A stretch of 64,000 nucleotides of DNA from DAIDKA01 sp963708865 (GTDB taxonomy: Bacteria > Pseudomonadota > Gammaproteobacteria > Steroidobacterales > Steroidobacteraceae), in contig CAVPUC010000009.1 of NCBI GenBank assembly GCA_963708865.1, positions 186,001 to 250,000 on the forward strand, written 5' to 3'. This document shows, in pieces, positions 18,051-28,559 of the stretch. The notes under the pieces are model-generated. The model was not told the origin of the DNA and made no database searches. It saw only the letters and a list, made by a program, of their open reading frames with translations. A program made the position numbers and the translations under genes. Within the stretch, counting starts at the first letter, position 1. Each line of letters starts with the position of its first letter.

Positions 18051-19514
18051 ATGTTGTCAATTCGTCGTGCTGCCCGCTCCCTGGTGCCCGTGGCCGTTGC
18101 CGCGGTACTCGCTGGGTGCGCGCTGGGCCCCAACTACAAGCGCCCTGAAGCGGCCTTCACGGATCACTATAAGAACCCGGTCGATACCACGACCCCGGCG
18201 CCTCCCGACCAGTGGTGGACGCTGTACGGCGATAGCGTCCTCAATGATCTGGAACAGCAGGTCGAGGTATCAAACCAGAACATCGCGCAGGCCACGGCTG
18301 CCTACATGCAGGCCCGGGCTGTGGTGCGCCAGGACCGCTCGGCGTTGCTGCCCTCCGTCAGCCTGAGCGGCGGCGTCACGCGTACGGGCGGCTCCTCCGC
18401 ATTCGGCAATTCAGGCATCGTCACAGGCACGGGCACCGGCACTAGCATCATTGTCCCGGGTAGCACCACCAGCACCAGTTATCAGCTCAGCCCCGGTGCC
18501 AGTTGGGAGTTGGACGTCTGGGGCCGCCTGCGCCGAACGCTCGAGAACGGCCGGGCCAGTGCCCAGGCCAGCGCCGCGGACCTCGCCAACGCCAAACTCT
18601 CCGCCCAAAGCCAGCTGGCCATTGCCTATCTGCAGCTGCGCGGCGCTGATGCCCAGCGCAAGCTGCTGGCGGGGACCGAATCGGCCTACTCGCGCACCCT
18701 GACCATCACGCAAAACAAATACAAGGCAGGCGTATCCGCCCGCACCGATGTGTTGCAGTCGCAATCGCAGTTGTACTCGGCGCAGGAACAGGAACAATCT
18801 GAACTGCTGCAACGCAGTCAGTACGAGAATGCCATCGCGGCCCTGGTGGGCAAACCAGCCTCCGGCTTCACGATCGCGGCCCTGGACACCTGGGACATCG
18901 GGACCCCGCAGATTCCGGCCGGAATGCCCTCCGAACTGCTGCAGCGACGTCCGGATATCGCGGTTGCCGAGCGCCAGATGGCGGCAGCCAACGCCACCAT
19001 CGGCGTCCAGGAGGCGGCCTATTTCCCGGCCATCAATCTCACCGGCTCCTACAGCCTGGTGTCCACCGCCGCAAACATGCTCTTCAAGAGCACCAGCCTG
19101 TCGCACTCCATCGGCGCCTCCCTGTCACAGACGCTGCTGGACTTCGGGGCGCGCCGCGCCCAGGTGGATGAGGCACGCGATTCGTACGCCCAGGCCGTGG
19201 CGTCCTATCGCCAGACCGTGCTGACCGCCTTTCAGGATGTCGAGAATGACCTTGCCGGTGCCGACATCTATCAGAAGGAATACGAATTGCTTCGCCTGAA
19301 CTCTGAGGCCCTGGATCTGAGCGAGCAGCTGACGCTCAACGAATACAAGGCCGGCACGGTGGATTTCACCACCGTCGTCGTGGCACAGACCTCGGCGCTG
19401 AATGCCCGCCTGAGCCTGGCGCAGATGCGCGTGACGCGACAGACCAACGCCGTCACACTCATCACCGATCTGGGTGGCGGCTGGAAGATGCCGGATTACT
19501 CACACTACCAGTGA
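18051..19514 (+). CDS. RND-efflux outer-membrane lipoprotein, NodT/OprM type
   Basis: Outer-membrane channel component of tripartite efflux, 487 residues. A lipoprotein signal (AVAAVLAGC at about residues 15-23) is followed by the family start ALGPNYKRPE. Two OEP repeats are visible: the first around ATAAYMQARAVVRQDRSALLPSV, the second around ERQMAAANATIGVQEAAYFP and LLDFGARRAQVDEARDSYAQAVASYRQTVL. ATG 18051 has a good upstream AAGAAAGGA; a TTG at 18030 is an alternative. No membrane-fusion protein or RND pump is adjacent, so this is an orphan outer channel. Confidence 0.92.
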   Translation: MLSIRRAARSLVPVAVAAVLAGCALGPNYKRPEAAFTDHYKNPVDTTTPAPPDQWWTLYGDSVLNDLEQQVEVSNQNIAQATAAYMQARAVVRQDRSALLPSVSLSGGVTRTGGSSAFGNSGIVTGTGTGTSIIVPGSTTSTSYQLSPGASWELDVWGRLRRTLENGRASAQASAADLANAKLSAQSQLAIAYLQLRGADAQRKLLAGTESAYSRTLTITQNKYKAGVSARTDVLQSQSQLYSAQEQEQSELLQRSQYENAIAALVGKPASGFTIAALDTWDIGTPQIPAGMPSELLQRRPDIAVAERQMAAANATIGVQEAAYFPAINLTGSYSLVSTAANMLFKSTSLSHSIGASLSQTLLDFGARRAQVDEARDSYAQAVASYRQTVLTAFQDVENDLAGADIYQKEYELLRLNSEALDLSEQLTLNEYKAGTVDFTTVVVAQTSALNARLSLAQMRVTRQTNAVTLITDLGGGWKMPDYSHYQ

Positions 19515-19549
19515 GCGCCGTCCCGATGAATCCACGACAGCTGGCGCGC

Positions 19550-21171
19550 CTAGCGCGCCATGCTGCGCATCAGGCGGCGCCTGAACGCCGCGGTGATGGC
19601 GGTCAGCTCGGTCACCTTGAGCAGCGTTGCGCAAAGGGCAAAGACGCCTGAGGCCACAACGATGGTTGCCATCAGCCACGTCAGCCGCAGCCAGAATCGC
19701 GTTGACTCCCAGCCCGGCAGCAGCCATCGGGTACTGGCGAAACACACCGCAGCCATCGCCGCTGAGGCCGCCGCCACGCGCAGCGTCAAGGACAGCAGCG
19801 CGCCAAAGTGGAAGTGCCCGAGCTCCTGACGCATCAGCAGATACAGCACGATGAAGTTCGTCGAGGCGATGCAGGCGGTGGAGAATGCCAGGCCCCGATA
19901 GCCCCAGCCCAGGTGCCAGGTGAAGAACCAATTGAACAGCAGATTCAATCCCACCGCGGCGAAGCTCACGAACATCGGGGTCTTGCGACGATCAATGGCG
20001 TAGAAGGCATTCACCAGCACCTTCAGCGACGCGTAGCCGACCAACCCCAGGGCGTAGTACCGCAAGGCACCCGCCGCCCCGTGCGCCTGATCGATCGTGA
20101 AGCGGCCATGGCGGTAGAGCACGGAGATGATGGGATCGGCGAGCACGATCAGGCCCACCGTTGCCGGTATGGTCATCAAGAAGGCCAGCCGGATGCCGCG
20201 GGCCAGTTCGGTCCGAAAGTCGTCGCGTTTACCGGCCACGGCCAAACGCGCCAGCAGCGGCAGTGATACCGTTCCCAGCGCGACACCAAAAATTCCCAGC
20301 GGCAGCTGCATGAGACGAAAAGCTATCGATAACCACGAAGTCGGTCCATTGCCCAGGTGCGAGGCGAACACGGAATTGACCATGACGTTGATCTGGGTGG
20401 AGCTGGCGGCGATCACCGAGGGGCCCATCACCCGCAGCACCTCCATCACACCCTGATCGCGCCAGGCGAAATCCGGACGAAACCTGAAACCCTCCCGACG
20501 CAGCGCCGGTAACTGCACTCCCAGCTGCAACAGGCCACCGACCAGCGTCCCCAACGACAAGCCCAACAGCGCTTGCGCGCCGAAATGCGGATCAAACCAC
20601 CACCCGAGCGCGACGCCGGCCACGATGGAGCCGAGATTGAAGAAACTTGAGGCCATCGCCGGAATACCGAATACATTGCGCGCATTCAGCATCCCCATGA
20701 CCAGCGCGGCGAGCGACACCAGCACGATGAACGGATACATGATCCGGGCCAGTGTCACGGTCAGCGCCTGCTTCGCGGGATCAAAGCCCGGCGCCAGCAG
20801 CGCGATCACCCAGGGTGCGAAAATGATGCCCAGCACCGTGATGGCACTGATCGTCAGTACCGCGAGGGTCAGTAACCTTGTTGGCCAGCCGGAAAGCTGC
20901 CGCATCGCCATCGCGGCTGATGGTACGGCTGAAGATGGTGATGAATGCCGTCGATAGCGCACCTTCCGCAAACAGGTCGCGCAGCAGATTCGGGATGCGA
21001 AATGCGATGGTGAAGGCATCCATGAGCCGGCCGCCGCCGAACAGCGCCGCGAATATCTGCTCACGCGCCAAGCCCAGCAGGCGACTGCACATCACGGCAA
21101 GCCCGACGACACCGGCCGCGCGAGTATTGAGCGTCTCGGAGCGCGGTCGGTACGGGCGTGGGTGCGCTCAT
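19550..21171 (-). CDS. murJ: Lipid II flippase MurJ (frameshifted)
   Basis: Essential MOP-superfamily flippase moving lipid II across the inner membrane. The N-terminal part reads VMCSRLLGLAREQIFAALFG, MDAFTIAFRIPNLLRDLFAE and EGALSTAFITIF, and after a shift at about 20875-20885 the remaining helices follow to residue about 540. A second shift is needed at about 21120-21150 to link to the ATG at 21171, which overlaps the stop of the upstream MFS gene as ATGA. Since MurJ is normally essential and all helices are preserved, both shifts are most likely sequence errors. Confidence 0.9.
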
Positions 21172-22527
21172 GCCTGGATGCCCTCCTTGCGACAGCGCAG
21201 CGCGGCGGCGACCCAGAACAGCCCGCATACCCCCACCGCAACCGGCACCAGCAGCACGGCCTCGCCCAACGAGGTTCGATCCGACAAACTGCCGATCAGG
21301 GGCGGTGAGATGACATCCCCTAAAATGTGGATCGCCAACATGCTCAAGGCGACCGCGGATGCCCGATGCACCGGGCTCACGATGCTCACGATCACCGAGT
21401 TGATGGGTCCCGGTCGACATGAACAGCAGCAGTTCCGCACCCACGAGTGCCGGAAAGAACACCGACGGGGAAGCGGCATACAGCGAGGCGACCGCCAGGG
21501 GCAATGCCAATAACGTCGCGACCCCCGAAACCCACAGATAGGCCTGCCTTGTATACCGCAGGCAGTAATCGCCCAGCCAGCCGCCAAAGAAGGTGCCGAG
21601 GAATCCGGTGACGACGACAATGGCGCCAAACCCGGTGGTGGCCTGCGATACGGGCACGGCGCGGACGCGCTCCAGGAACGTCGGCATCCAGAAGGCCAGG
21701 CCACCGACCGCGAAGGTATATGCGGCATATCCCAGTACGGTCAGCGCATAAGACGCCTGCCGCGCAAGCGTGCCATAGAGCACCAGCGTACGGCGCAGGG
21801 CCTCCAGGATGCCGGGGCGCTCCTGGGTTGAGGCCGAGTGCTGCGCCGCCGATGGCCCGGCGTTGTGTTCCATGGAGCCGCGTGGCGGGTCCGGCACGCT
21901 CAGGACGCCCAGTGCCAGCAGCAGCCCCGGGACGCCCGCAACAAAGAACGCGGCCCGCCAGCCCCAGGCCTGCGATACCAGCCCGCCCACCACGTATCCC
22001 AGTGCGGCGCCCACCGGAATGGCCATGTAGAAAATGGCAAAGATGCGGCCGCGGCGCGCCGGCGGATAGTAGTCGGCCAGCAGCGCCGGGGAAATCGTGG
22101 CGTATGCCGCCTCCCCGATGCCGACGGCGGCGCGCGAGGCAAACAGCTCCCAATAGGTGCGCGCCAGCCCCGACCACACGGTCGCGAGGCTCCATAAGGC
22201 CACGCCAATCGCAATCGGCCGCGTACGCGAGCGCCGATCGCCGAGGTAGCCGAATGCCGGCGCCGCCAGCATGTAGACGATCACGAATCCCGGTGCGAGA
22301 AAGCCGAGCTGGAAATCGCTCGAGACGATGCCCGAAGCCTTCATCTGCGGCAGTACCGCAGAAGGGATGAAGCGGTCCAGGTAGTTGAGGAGATTGATGA
22401 CGGTCAGCACGAACAGGCCGCGACCCGCGAAGCGCACGGCGCCCGGCGATGCGCCGGATGCAGCCACACTGCGCACTTCCACACTGCCTTGCCGCTGAAT
22501 CAACGCCCTTCGTCCCATGCCCGCCAA
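21168..22527 (-). CDS. MFS transporter, spinster/sugar-phosphate type (frameshifted)
   Basis: Major facilitator of about 453 residues. Typical parts are VINLLNYLDRFIPSAVLPQM (helix 1 with the NYLDR signature of the Spns-like/hexuronate group), FGYLGDRRSRTRPIAIGVALW and SRAAVGIGEAAYATISPALL. The frame is lost at about 21405-21415; one base later it gives NSVIVSIVSPVHRASAVALS and ends CRKEGIQA at 21168. Its stop overlaps the murJ start, so murJ is translated behind it. Substrate unknown. Confidence 0.82.
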
Positions 22528-22587
22528 AGTGCGAAATGATACGCTGCCGGCTGGGCCAAAAGCTGCGACCTGTCGCGAGGATCTGCC

Positions 22588-23675
22588 ATGCCATTATCAG
22601 CAATGAAGGTGGGCGGCGCGTTTATCGCCATTGCGGCCTGCATGGCCGTGTGCGGCGCGGCGAGTCCTGCTGCGGGCCAGCAGCGCTGGCTCGGGCCGAA
22701 TGAGACGGGGCTCGCCACCGATGGTCAGGTGCACTTCTTCCCGCTGCCGCATGAGCGCAGCGGACCGACCACCGTCACGGTCGCGGCGGACGGTCGGCTC
22801 TGGTTCACCGAAGGCAGCGGTAACCGCATCGGCAGCATGAATCCGGACGGCAGCGGGCTCACGGAATTTTCCTTGCCGCATCCGGACAGTTCACCCCGCA
22901 TCATCGCGCGCGGCGCGGACGGCAATCTTTGGTTCTCCGAGCACACCGGCAACCGCATGGCGCGTATCACTCAAGACGGCGACATCACCGAGTGGGACAT
23001 CCCATCCCCCGACAGTCAGCCGCGCGCCATCTCCCTCGGGGCTGATGGCAATATCTGGTTTGGCATGTTCGCCGCCGGCAAGGTGGGTCGCATCACCCCG
23101 AAGGGCATCATCACTGAGTTTGCTCCGCCCACGCCCGACAGCGGGCCACGAGCGCTAGCCACCGGCGCCGACGGCAACGTCTGGTTCTCGGAGTACAAGG
23201 GCAACAAGATCGGGCGCATCACCCCCAAGGGCGCGATCGTCGAATTTCCCCTGCCCCGCCCGAACAGCGGCCCCGGCGACATCACCATGGGCCCCGATGG
23301 TGCACTGTGGTTTGTGGAACTGTCCGGCGGAATCGACGGCGTGCGCACCGACGGCAACCGCGTCGGCCGCATTACCTATCGATGGCAAGATCAGCGAATA
23401 TCCCCTGCCGGTAGCGGCGGCCTCGCCCATCAACATTGCGGTCGGCCCCGATCGCAATGTGTGGTACACACGTGGCAGCCACCCTCGGGCGCGTCACGCC
23501 CGAAGGGGCGGTCACCGAATTCTCCTCCGGTGCGCAGGCCCGCGCGGTGGGACTGTCCGCCGGCAGCGACCGCGAACCGCCCACGCGCCTGGTCAATCGA
23601 TTGTGGTTTGCCGACGGCGGCGCCAATCGCATCAGCTATCTGCAGTTCACTTCCCCCACTTCGGATCAACCATAG
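22588..23675 (+). CDS. Virginiamycin-B-lyase-like beta-propeller, secreted (frameshifted)
   Basis: Exported seven-bladed propeller of the Vgb family. A signal peptide (MKVGGAFIAIAACMAVCG) is followed by blades with the repeated pattern GADGNxWFSE, ten to twelve residues of GNKIGRITPKG, then EFxLPxPxSxP. The frame shifts at about 23370-23385 and again at about 23465-23480, after which the last blade ends LWFADGGANRISYLQF. Vgb opens the ester ring of streptogramin B by elimination, but many soil homologues have no antibiotic role, and I cannot confirm the catalytic His/Glu across the breaks. The ABM protein follows 22 bases later. Confidence 0.78.
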
Positions 23676-23697
23676 AGGGCCGTCATGCGATATCAAA

Positions 23698-24099
23698 ATG
23701 ACTACCGCCGCCATCGCGCTATGCTTGTGTGTCGCCGCCAACGCCCAGGCGCCCGGTGCCAGCGCATCCGCAGCCGCGGGTGCGGCGATCGGGCCGGCGC
23801 CCACCACCTTCGTCGTCAAATTCAAAATCAAGCCCGGCAAGAACGCTGAATTTGAAAAGGTCATGGCGAGGCTGCAATCGGCCCTGCCGAAGTCGGAGCC
23901 CGGGAACCTCTACTACGACCTATATCTGCCGTCCGCAGACTCGCAAACCTACGTGCTCATCGAACACTACAAGAATGCGGATGCCGTCCAGGCGCACGGC
24001 AAGGATCCGAACACCCAGCAGATGGCAAGCGCCATCAAGGATCTGCTCGATGGGCCGCCGTCCGCCGATCGGCTCATCCTGGTGAGCAGCAAGCCTTAA
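23698..24099 (+). CDS. Secreted ABM-domain (quinol monooxygenase-like) protein
   Basis: A 133-residue protein with a short leader (MTTAAIALCLCVAANAQA) and a dimeric alpha-beta barrel ABM domain: FVVKFKIKPGKNAEFEKVM, LYYDLYLPSADSQTYVLIEHYKN and a C-terminal helix. The domain occurs in quinol and antibiotic monooxygenases that work without cofactor; periplasmic versions are less common. It lies 22 bases after the propeller gene and is probably co-transcribed. The start is the ATG after TATCAAA at 23698. Confidence 0.75.
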   Translation: MTTAAIALCLCVAANAQAPGASASAAAGAAIGPAPTTFVVKFKIKPGKNAEFEKVMARLQSALPKSEPGNLYYDLYLPSADSQTYVLIEHYKNADAVQAHGKDPNTQQMASAIKDLLDGPPSADRLILVSSKP

Positions 24100-24111
24100 A
24101 GCCAGGCATCC

Positions 24112-25203
24112 TCATCCCAGCACCACCGGGTTGCCGGTGGGCTCGATGATGGGATGACCGTTGTGTTCGGCCCGGAACCTGACCGACGCCTCGTAGGCCG
24201 TTTTGCGCGCCCGCATCACTGAGCCCAGCGGCCGATGATCTTCAATGCCATGCCATGGGCTGAACGAACTTCCGTCATCGAGCGCTATGGCGCGAGCCTC
24301 ACCCCAGGCCAATTGTCTGGGGACCACGACTCGCGCAACAGGCAAATAGGGACTGAGCTTCTCCGGCCAAACGACCGACGCGTCCTCGATCGGCATTTGC
24401 TCAAGGTCCCTGCAAAGCTGGGCACGCAGCTCCCAGACCGCCTCCTCATGCCTGAAAAACTCCAGCATGGCATCGCGCAGCGCATCGGGCGCCGCAGTGA
24501 TCTTCACCGGCGCACCCTTGAGCAATTGCAGCGCCTCGTTTGCGGGCGCGAGTGATAATTTGGCGATGTACTGGCCGAATCTCATGGGCGCCTGCGTAAA
24601 GTAAGTCTCGCCCAATGGGTTTGTCGCCGGCTCGCCCCCCAAGGCCTTGAGGGTGCCGCTGTGGCCGCCCACGCTCTCCAGCAGTTTCTCTGCGCCGCGC
24701 AGTGCGGCCGACAGTACGGATTTCAGACCCGGCACCTTGTCGGTCGTGCCGGCCAGCAATTTCAGATTGCCCAGAAACTTTTTCACGTTGGGCGCCGCAA
24801 AGGCGGGCCCATTGACCATGACGAAATCCTGGGTCGTGTCGGCCTCGGAGCCGGGCAGTCGGGTGCCCTTGACCCCGATCACCTTGATCGCGAGGCCTCG
24901 CGGCGTCGAGACGCTGTCGTTGAGAAGATCCCCGGGACTCGAGGACAGCCGCAGCAGTACCGGGTAGGTGCCCGCCGCGGCGAACAATCCCTGCGCAAGC
25001 TATGACGGCAGACCGGGAAGCACGGTCAGCTGCCCTTCCAACAACGCGTGACTCTTGGCGTGCACGCTGCGCAGCGCATGATGGCCGTCGCGGTAGGTGA
25101 TCTCGCTGATCTTGAGCAACGTCGAGACCAGTTCCCGCACTGTTTCGGCTTCGTCGGGTTCCGCCGTTTCCACTGACGGTGAATAGGCAATGGGCTCATT
25201 CAT
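24112..25203 (-). CDS. Catalase-family (y4iL-like) protein with an in-frame stop
   Basis: The frame opens at ATG 25203 (MNEPIAYSPSVETAEPDEAE), runs through YRDGHHALRSVHAKSHALLEGQL and LTVLPGLPS, meets a TAG at 25000-25002, and continues in the same frame with LAQGLFAAAGTYPVLLRLSS, TPRGLAIKVIGVKGTRLPGS and TQDFVMVNGPAFAAP to 24112. The two halves are one catalase-core protein of about 363 residues of the small, non-classical type. Relatives have an acidic or other residue where the TAG stands, so a single G-to-T change explains it. Unlike most broken genes here this is not an indel. Heme binding is plausible but untested. Confidence 0.75.
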
Positions 25204-25453
25204 GGAAAAATCCTCGCAGGCCCGGAAGGCGAGCCGCAGAGCTGACTTTTCTAGCGTAAACAGGGTCGGCGTGCCAGCTGCGCGCGGCGAGTGGCCCGGT
25301 AGGCTCTCGCTTGCCGCCACGTCCGCGCCACAGCATCACGCTCATCCATCGGTTCCCAACTCTTACGAGCGGTTGCGCCCGAACCCGACGGCCGCTGTTG
25401 CGCAGTCGTGGCAACGTTGCTGGGCTTATTGGCAAGTCTTCAAGAGGATTACG

Positions 25454-25816
25454 ATGACAACTTCAAGCGAAACCAGCGGCTATGTGATCTCCTCGAACAA
25501 GGTCGAGGGTACGACGGTCTACAACGGTCGTGGCGACAAGCTCGGCTCGATCGACGATCTCATGATTGACAAGCGCAGCGGCCACATCCGGTATGCCGTA
25601 CTGGAGTTTGGCGGTTTTCTGGGCATGGGCACCGATCGCTATCCGATACCGTGGGACTACCTCCGGTACGACACGGACAAGGACGGCTACGTGATACCCG
25701 TGGACTTGGACAAGCGTAAACTCGAAAACGCGCCGCGTTATCGGGAAGAGGCGGTGCCGGTATATGACCAAGAATTCGGCAGCCGTATTGACAGCTATTA
25801 TGGCCCGGATGCCTAA
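25454..25816 (+). CDS. PRC-barrel domain protein
   Basis: Soluble 120-residue protein with one PRC-barrel: ISSNKVEGTTVYNGRGDKLGSIDDLMIDK, then IRYAVLEFGGFLGMGTDRYPIPW and YVIPVDLDKRKLENAPRY. The C-terminal tail ends SRIDSYYGPDA. Such single-domain PRC proteins are common among stress-induced genes of soil proteobacteria. ATG 25454 is preceded by AGAGGAT. Confidence 0.88.
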   Translation: MTTSSETSGYVISSNKVEGTTVYNGRGDKLGSIDDLMIDKRSGHIRYAVLEFGGFLGMGTDRYPIPWDYLRYDTDKDGYVIPVDLDKRKLENAPRYREEAVPVYDQEFGSRIDSYYGPDA

Positions 25817-25881
25817 GGCGTGATGCAGGCCGGCTGGTGCATAGGATGTGCACGAGCCGGCTGGCGGCGCAGGGGTTAGCG

Positions 25882-26040
25882 ATGAACAGACCACCCGATC
25901 TTGATACCCGACTCGATGAGGCGTTGGACGAGTCCTTCCCCGCGAGCGACCCGCCGGCCGTCCATTCGATTGACCCGCGGCCGAACGAAAAACCGGTGCC
26001 ACCGAAAGTCCCGGCAGAGCCGGCGCCGCCGAAAAGCTAA
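25882..26040 (+). CDS. Small 'ESFPASDPPA' protein
   Basis: A 52-residue protein. Its core LDEALDESFPASDPPAV is a widespread short conserved motif in alpha- and other proteobacteria, followed here by a proline/lysine tail. It has no signal peptide or membrane segment. Function is unknown; it is often found with stress proteins, as here next to the PRC-barrel gene. It ends overlapping the convergent lipase stop. Confidence 0.75.
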   Translation: MNRPPDLDTRLDEALDESFPASDPPAVHSIDPRPNEKPVPPKVPAEPAPPKS

Positions 26041-27620
26041 TAACTGTCGAAGAAACGCTTGGTGGCCGCGAGGCAGAATGGCGCCACCAAAGTGGCGTGG
26101 TAAGCCTCAAGGACGGCAATGGTGCCCCCATCCGTCGCCCCTTGTGCGACGGATGCTGCGGCGACGACCTGTTTTGCGATCTGAAACTCCTGTTTCAGGC
26201 TGCCGTACGGATCGTTGGCGGTGACCGCGGATTCAAGGTCGAGCACCCCGATGGAGGCGGAGGGCGGTGCATGCACGGTCCAATAGCCTTGCATCAGCTG
26301 TGTGTTGAACCAGAAGACCTCGGGGTCAAGATCGCCGCCGCACAGCTGAGTCGGGGCAGCCGGCACCCAATCGCGCAGATCATTGGTCTTCAGCGCCTGG
26401 CGGAAAGGCAGCTGCGGCGCCACGGCCGCCACTCCCGTGGTAACGACCGGAAATCCGCCGTCGGGGTTTGCCAGGGCGTCCTCGAGGTAGCTCAACCGGT
26501 AGCTGTTGAGCAACAGATTGCCGCTACCAAATCCGAGCGCGAACAGGGCAGCGAAGCTCGCGGGTGTCGTGGGCGGGGTGATGGCAGCGAATTGCGGGGC
26601 CGGGGGTGTCAGGCTGAACAGTGCATATTGGGGCAGCTTGCCTTCTGAATACAGCTGACCCCGCGTGAGCGTGCTCGGCAGCAGGGAATCAATGCCGGGG
26701 GCGTATTCGGGTTCGAATACATCACTGGGATCCGCGTAAATATTCCCGTAAGCCGCCTGATAGGCGGTCAGCAAGAACGTCGTTGAGATCGGTGCGCCGC
26801 CGTTGACGTCGCCGTAGAACACCGCATCCGCGAACGCGGCGAGCGCGTAGGGGCCGGACATCGGCGCGGAGGCGGTCACCGTCATTCCCGCTGCCTGCAG
26901 GGCGCGATGGGTCGCCATCGCGACGTAACCTCCCTGCGAGTAGCCGGTGATGAACAGTTTGCCGTTGTCCCGCGTCAGCGTCGCCGAGGCGAGCGGCAAT
27001 GCGGTGCGCGCCGCCGTCACGGCATCGATCATGTCCCTGGACTGCTGCTGGGCGATCAGGTAAGGGTGATAGGCAAGGGTCGAGGTGTCGTAACCTGCAT
27101 AGTTTGGCGCCACGACGATGTAACCCTGGGAGGCGAACAGCGCCGCCAAGGCCAGCGCCTCATCGTTACTCAGATCCGTCATGTCGAAACTGCGATCGGT
27201 CGTGGTGCCATGGGCATACTCCACGATCGGCCGAGCGCCGGTACATATCGACCCCAGACCCGAGGGCACCATCAACGCGCCCGATGCGGTCGTGGCTTCA
27301 TTCGCACCGCCCACCGTCTCGTACTTGATCTTGTAGATCAGCACGTCGCAAACAGGCGCACCGCTCAATGCCAACAGCTGCTGGTTGGTCGCCAGATTGA
27401 GCTGCAGCAGCAGACTCGGAGCGGTGACGGTCGATAGGAGCTGCACGGGATTCTGCAGCAACGTGCCTTCGGGGGGCGGAGAGGCGGTGCCCGAGCCAGA
27501 GCCCGAAGTGCCATCGCCGCTACCCTCGCTGCCACCATCCCCGATGCCGCCGCAGCCTGCCACCACCAAGGCGATGAGGATCCCCAGTGGCAAAGCTCTA
27601 CTCAGCATGGTGCGCTTCAA
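26037..27620 (-). CDS. Secretory-lipase-like lipoprotein (alpha/beta hydrolase)
   Basis: A 527-residue exported esterase/lipase. The lipobox VVAGC lies at about residues 19-23, followed by a Gly/Ser linker. The hydrolase domain shows PIVEYAHGTTTDRS, YIVVAPNYAGYDTS and the nucleophile elbow FITGYSQGGYVA. This is the arrangement of secretory lipases (LIP family). The final cysteine-containing segment LVAPFCLAATKRFFDSY may form a disulfide. Located on the outer or inner membrane as a lipoprotein; natural substrate unknown. Frame intact. Confidence 0.85.
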   Translation of the reverse strand: MKRTMLSRALPLGILIALVVAGCGGIGDGGSEGSGDGTSGSGSGTASPPPEGTLLQNPVQLLSTVTAPSLLLQLNLATNQQLLALSGAPVCDVLIYKIKYETVGGANEATTASGALMVPSGLGSICTGARPIVEYAHGTTTDRSFDMTDLSNDEALALAALFASQGYIVVAPNYAGYDTSTLAYHPYLIAQQQSRDMIDAVTAARTALPLASATLTRDNGKLFITGYSQGGYVAMATHRALQAAGMTVTASAPMSGPYALAAFADAVFYGDVNGGAPISTTFLLTAYQAAYGNIYADPSDVFEPEYAPGIDSLLPSTLTRGQLYSEGKLPQYALFSLTPPAPQFAAITPPTTPASFAALFALGFGSGNLLLNSYRLSYLEDALANPDGGFPVVTTGVAAVAPQLPFRQALKTNDLRDWVPAAPTQLCGGDLDPEVFWFNTQLMQGYWTVHAPPSASIGVLDLESAVTANDPYGSLKQEFQIAKQVVAAASVAQGATDGGTIAVLEAYHATLVAPFCLAATKRFFDSY

Positions 27621-27635
27621 GGACCGCCTAGCTTC

Positions 27636-28559
27636 CTAGGGCTGCCCTTGCCCCCCGCCAGCCCCATAGATGTTGCCGGTGGTAAAGCTCGCATCGCTCG
27701 CGGCCAGCTGAACGTAAATGGAGGCGAGCTCCGCCGGCTGCCCAGGGCGGCCAAAGACATCTTTGCTGCCGAACTGCCGGTATTTATCGGGTTTCGACCC
27801 GCCGCTGATTTGCAGCGGAGTCCACACCGGACCTGGCGCGACGCCATTGACGCGAATTCCCCGGCTTCCCAACTGCTTGGCCAGCGACTTCACGTAGTTC
27901 ATGGTAGCGGCCTTGGTCTGCGCATAGTCATACAGCTCCGGAGATGGGTCGTAGGCTTGTTCAGAGGTCGTGCCAATAATGCAGGAGCCCGGCGCGAGGT
28001 GCGGCAACGCCGCTTTGATAATCCAGAACGGTGCGTAGATATTCGTCTTGATGGTGGCGTCGAAGTCCTCGCTGCTCAGCTCCAGAATCGACGGTTTCGC
28101 CTGCTGGCGGGCCGCGTTCGAGACCAGAATATCCAGGCCGCCCAAACGCTCAACGGTTTGCGCCACCAGACGTTGACAGAACGCCTCGTCGCGCAGATCG
28201 CCCGGTATCGCAACGCCGTGGCGGCCCGCCTGCTCGATCAGCTCGATCACCTCGCGTGCGTCAGGCTCTTCGGCGGGTAGATAGTTGATCGCCACATCGG
28301 CGCCCTCGCGCGCGAAGGCGATGGCGGCCGCCCGCCCCATGCCCGAATCACCGCCCGTGATGAGTGCTTTTCGCCCTGCGAGTCGGCCCGAACCGCGATA
28401 GCTGGTTTCCCCGTGATCGGGCTTGGGATCCATCTTCCCCGCCAATCCCGGCCATGGCTGGTTTTGCTCACGGAACGGCGGCCTCGGATAGGCCGTCAGC
28501 GGGTCCTTGAGCTTCGAGGCCGAAGATTCAGGGGATGCGCTCTGCCGCGACATTTGCAT
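27636..28559 (-). CDS. SDR-family oxidoreductase (YghA-like)
   Basis: Short-chain dehydrogenase of 307 residues with the N-terminal extension typical of the YghA/general-stress group (PRPPFREQNQPWPGLAGKMDP). The cofactor motif is TGGDSGMGRAAA, the structural motif VSNAARQ, and the active site S...YDYAQTK. It likely uses NADP(H). It lies 15 bases upstream of the lipase on the same strand and belongs to the stress-like neighbourhood. Frame intact. Confidence 0.9.
   Translation of the reverse strand: MQMSRQSASPESSASKLKDPLTAYPRPPFREQNQPWPGLAGKMDPKPDHGETSYRGSGRLAGRKALITGGDSGMGRAAAIAFAREGADVAINYLPAEEPDAREVIELIEQAGRHGVAIPGDLRDEAFCQRLVAQTVERLGGLDILVSNAARQQAKPSILELSSEDFDATIKTNIYAPFWIIKAALPHLAPGSCIIGTTSEQAYDPSPELYDYAQTKAATMNYVKSLAKQLGSRGIRVNGVAPGPVWTPLQISGGSKPDKYRQFGSKDVFGRPGQPAELASIYVQLAASDASFTTGNIYGAGGGQGQP

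Noticed and set aside
17872..18060. 62-codon minus-strand frame between the transferase and the efflux gene
   Set aside because: Overlaps the end of the transferase and the start of the efflux protein and has no ribosome site or conserved pattern.
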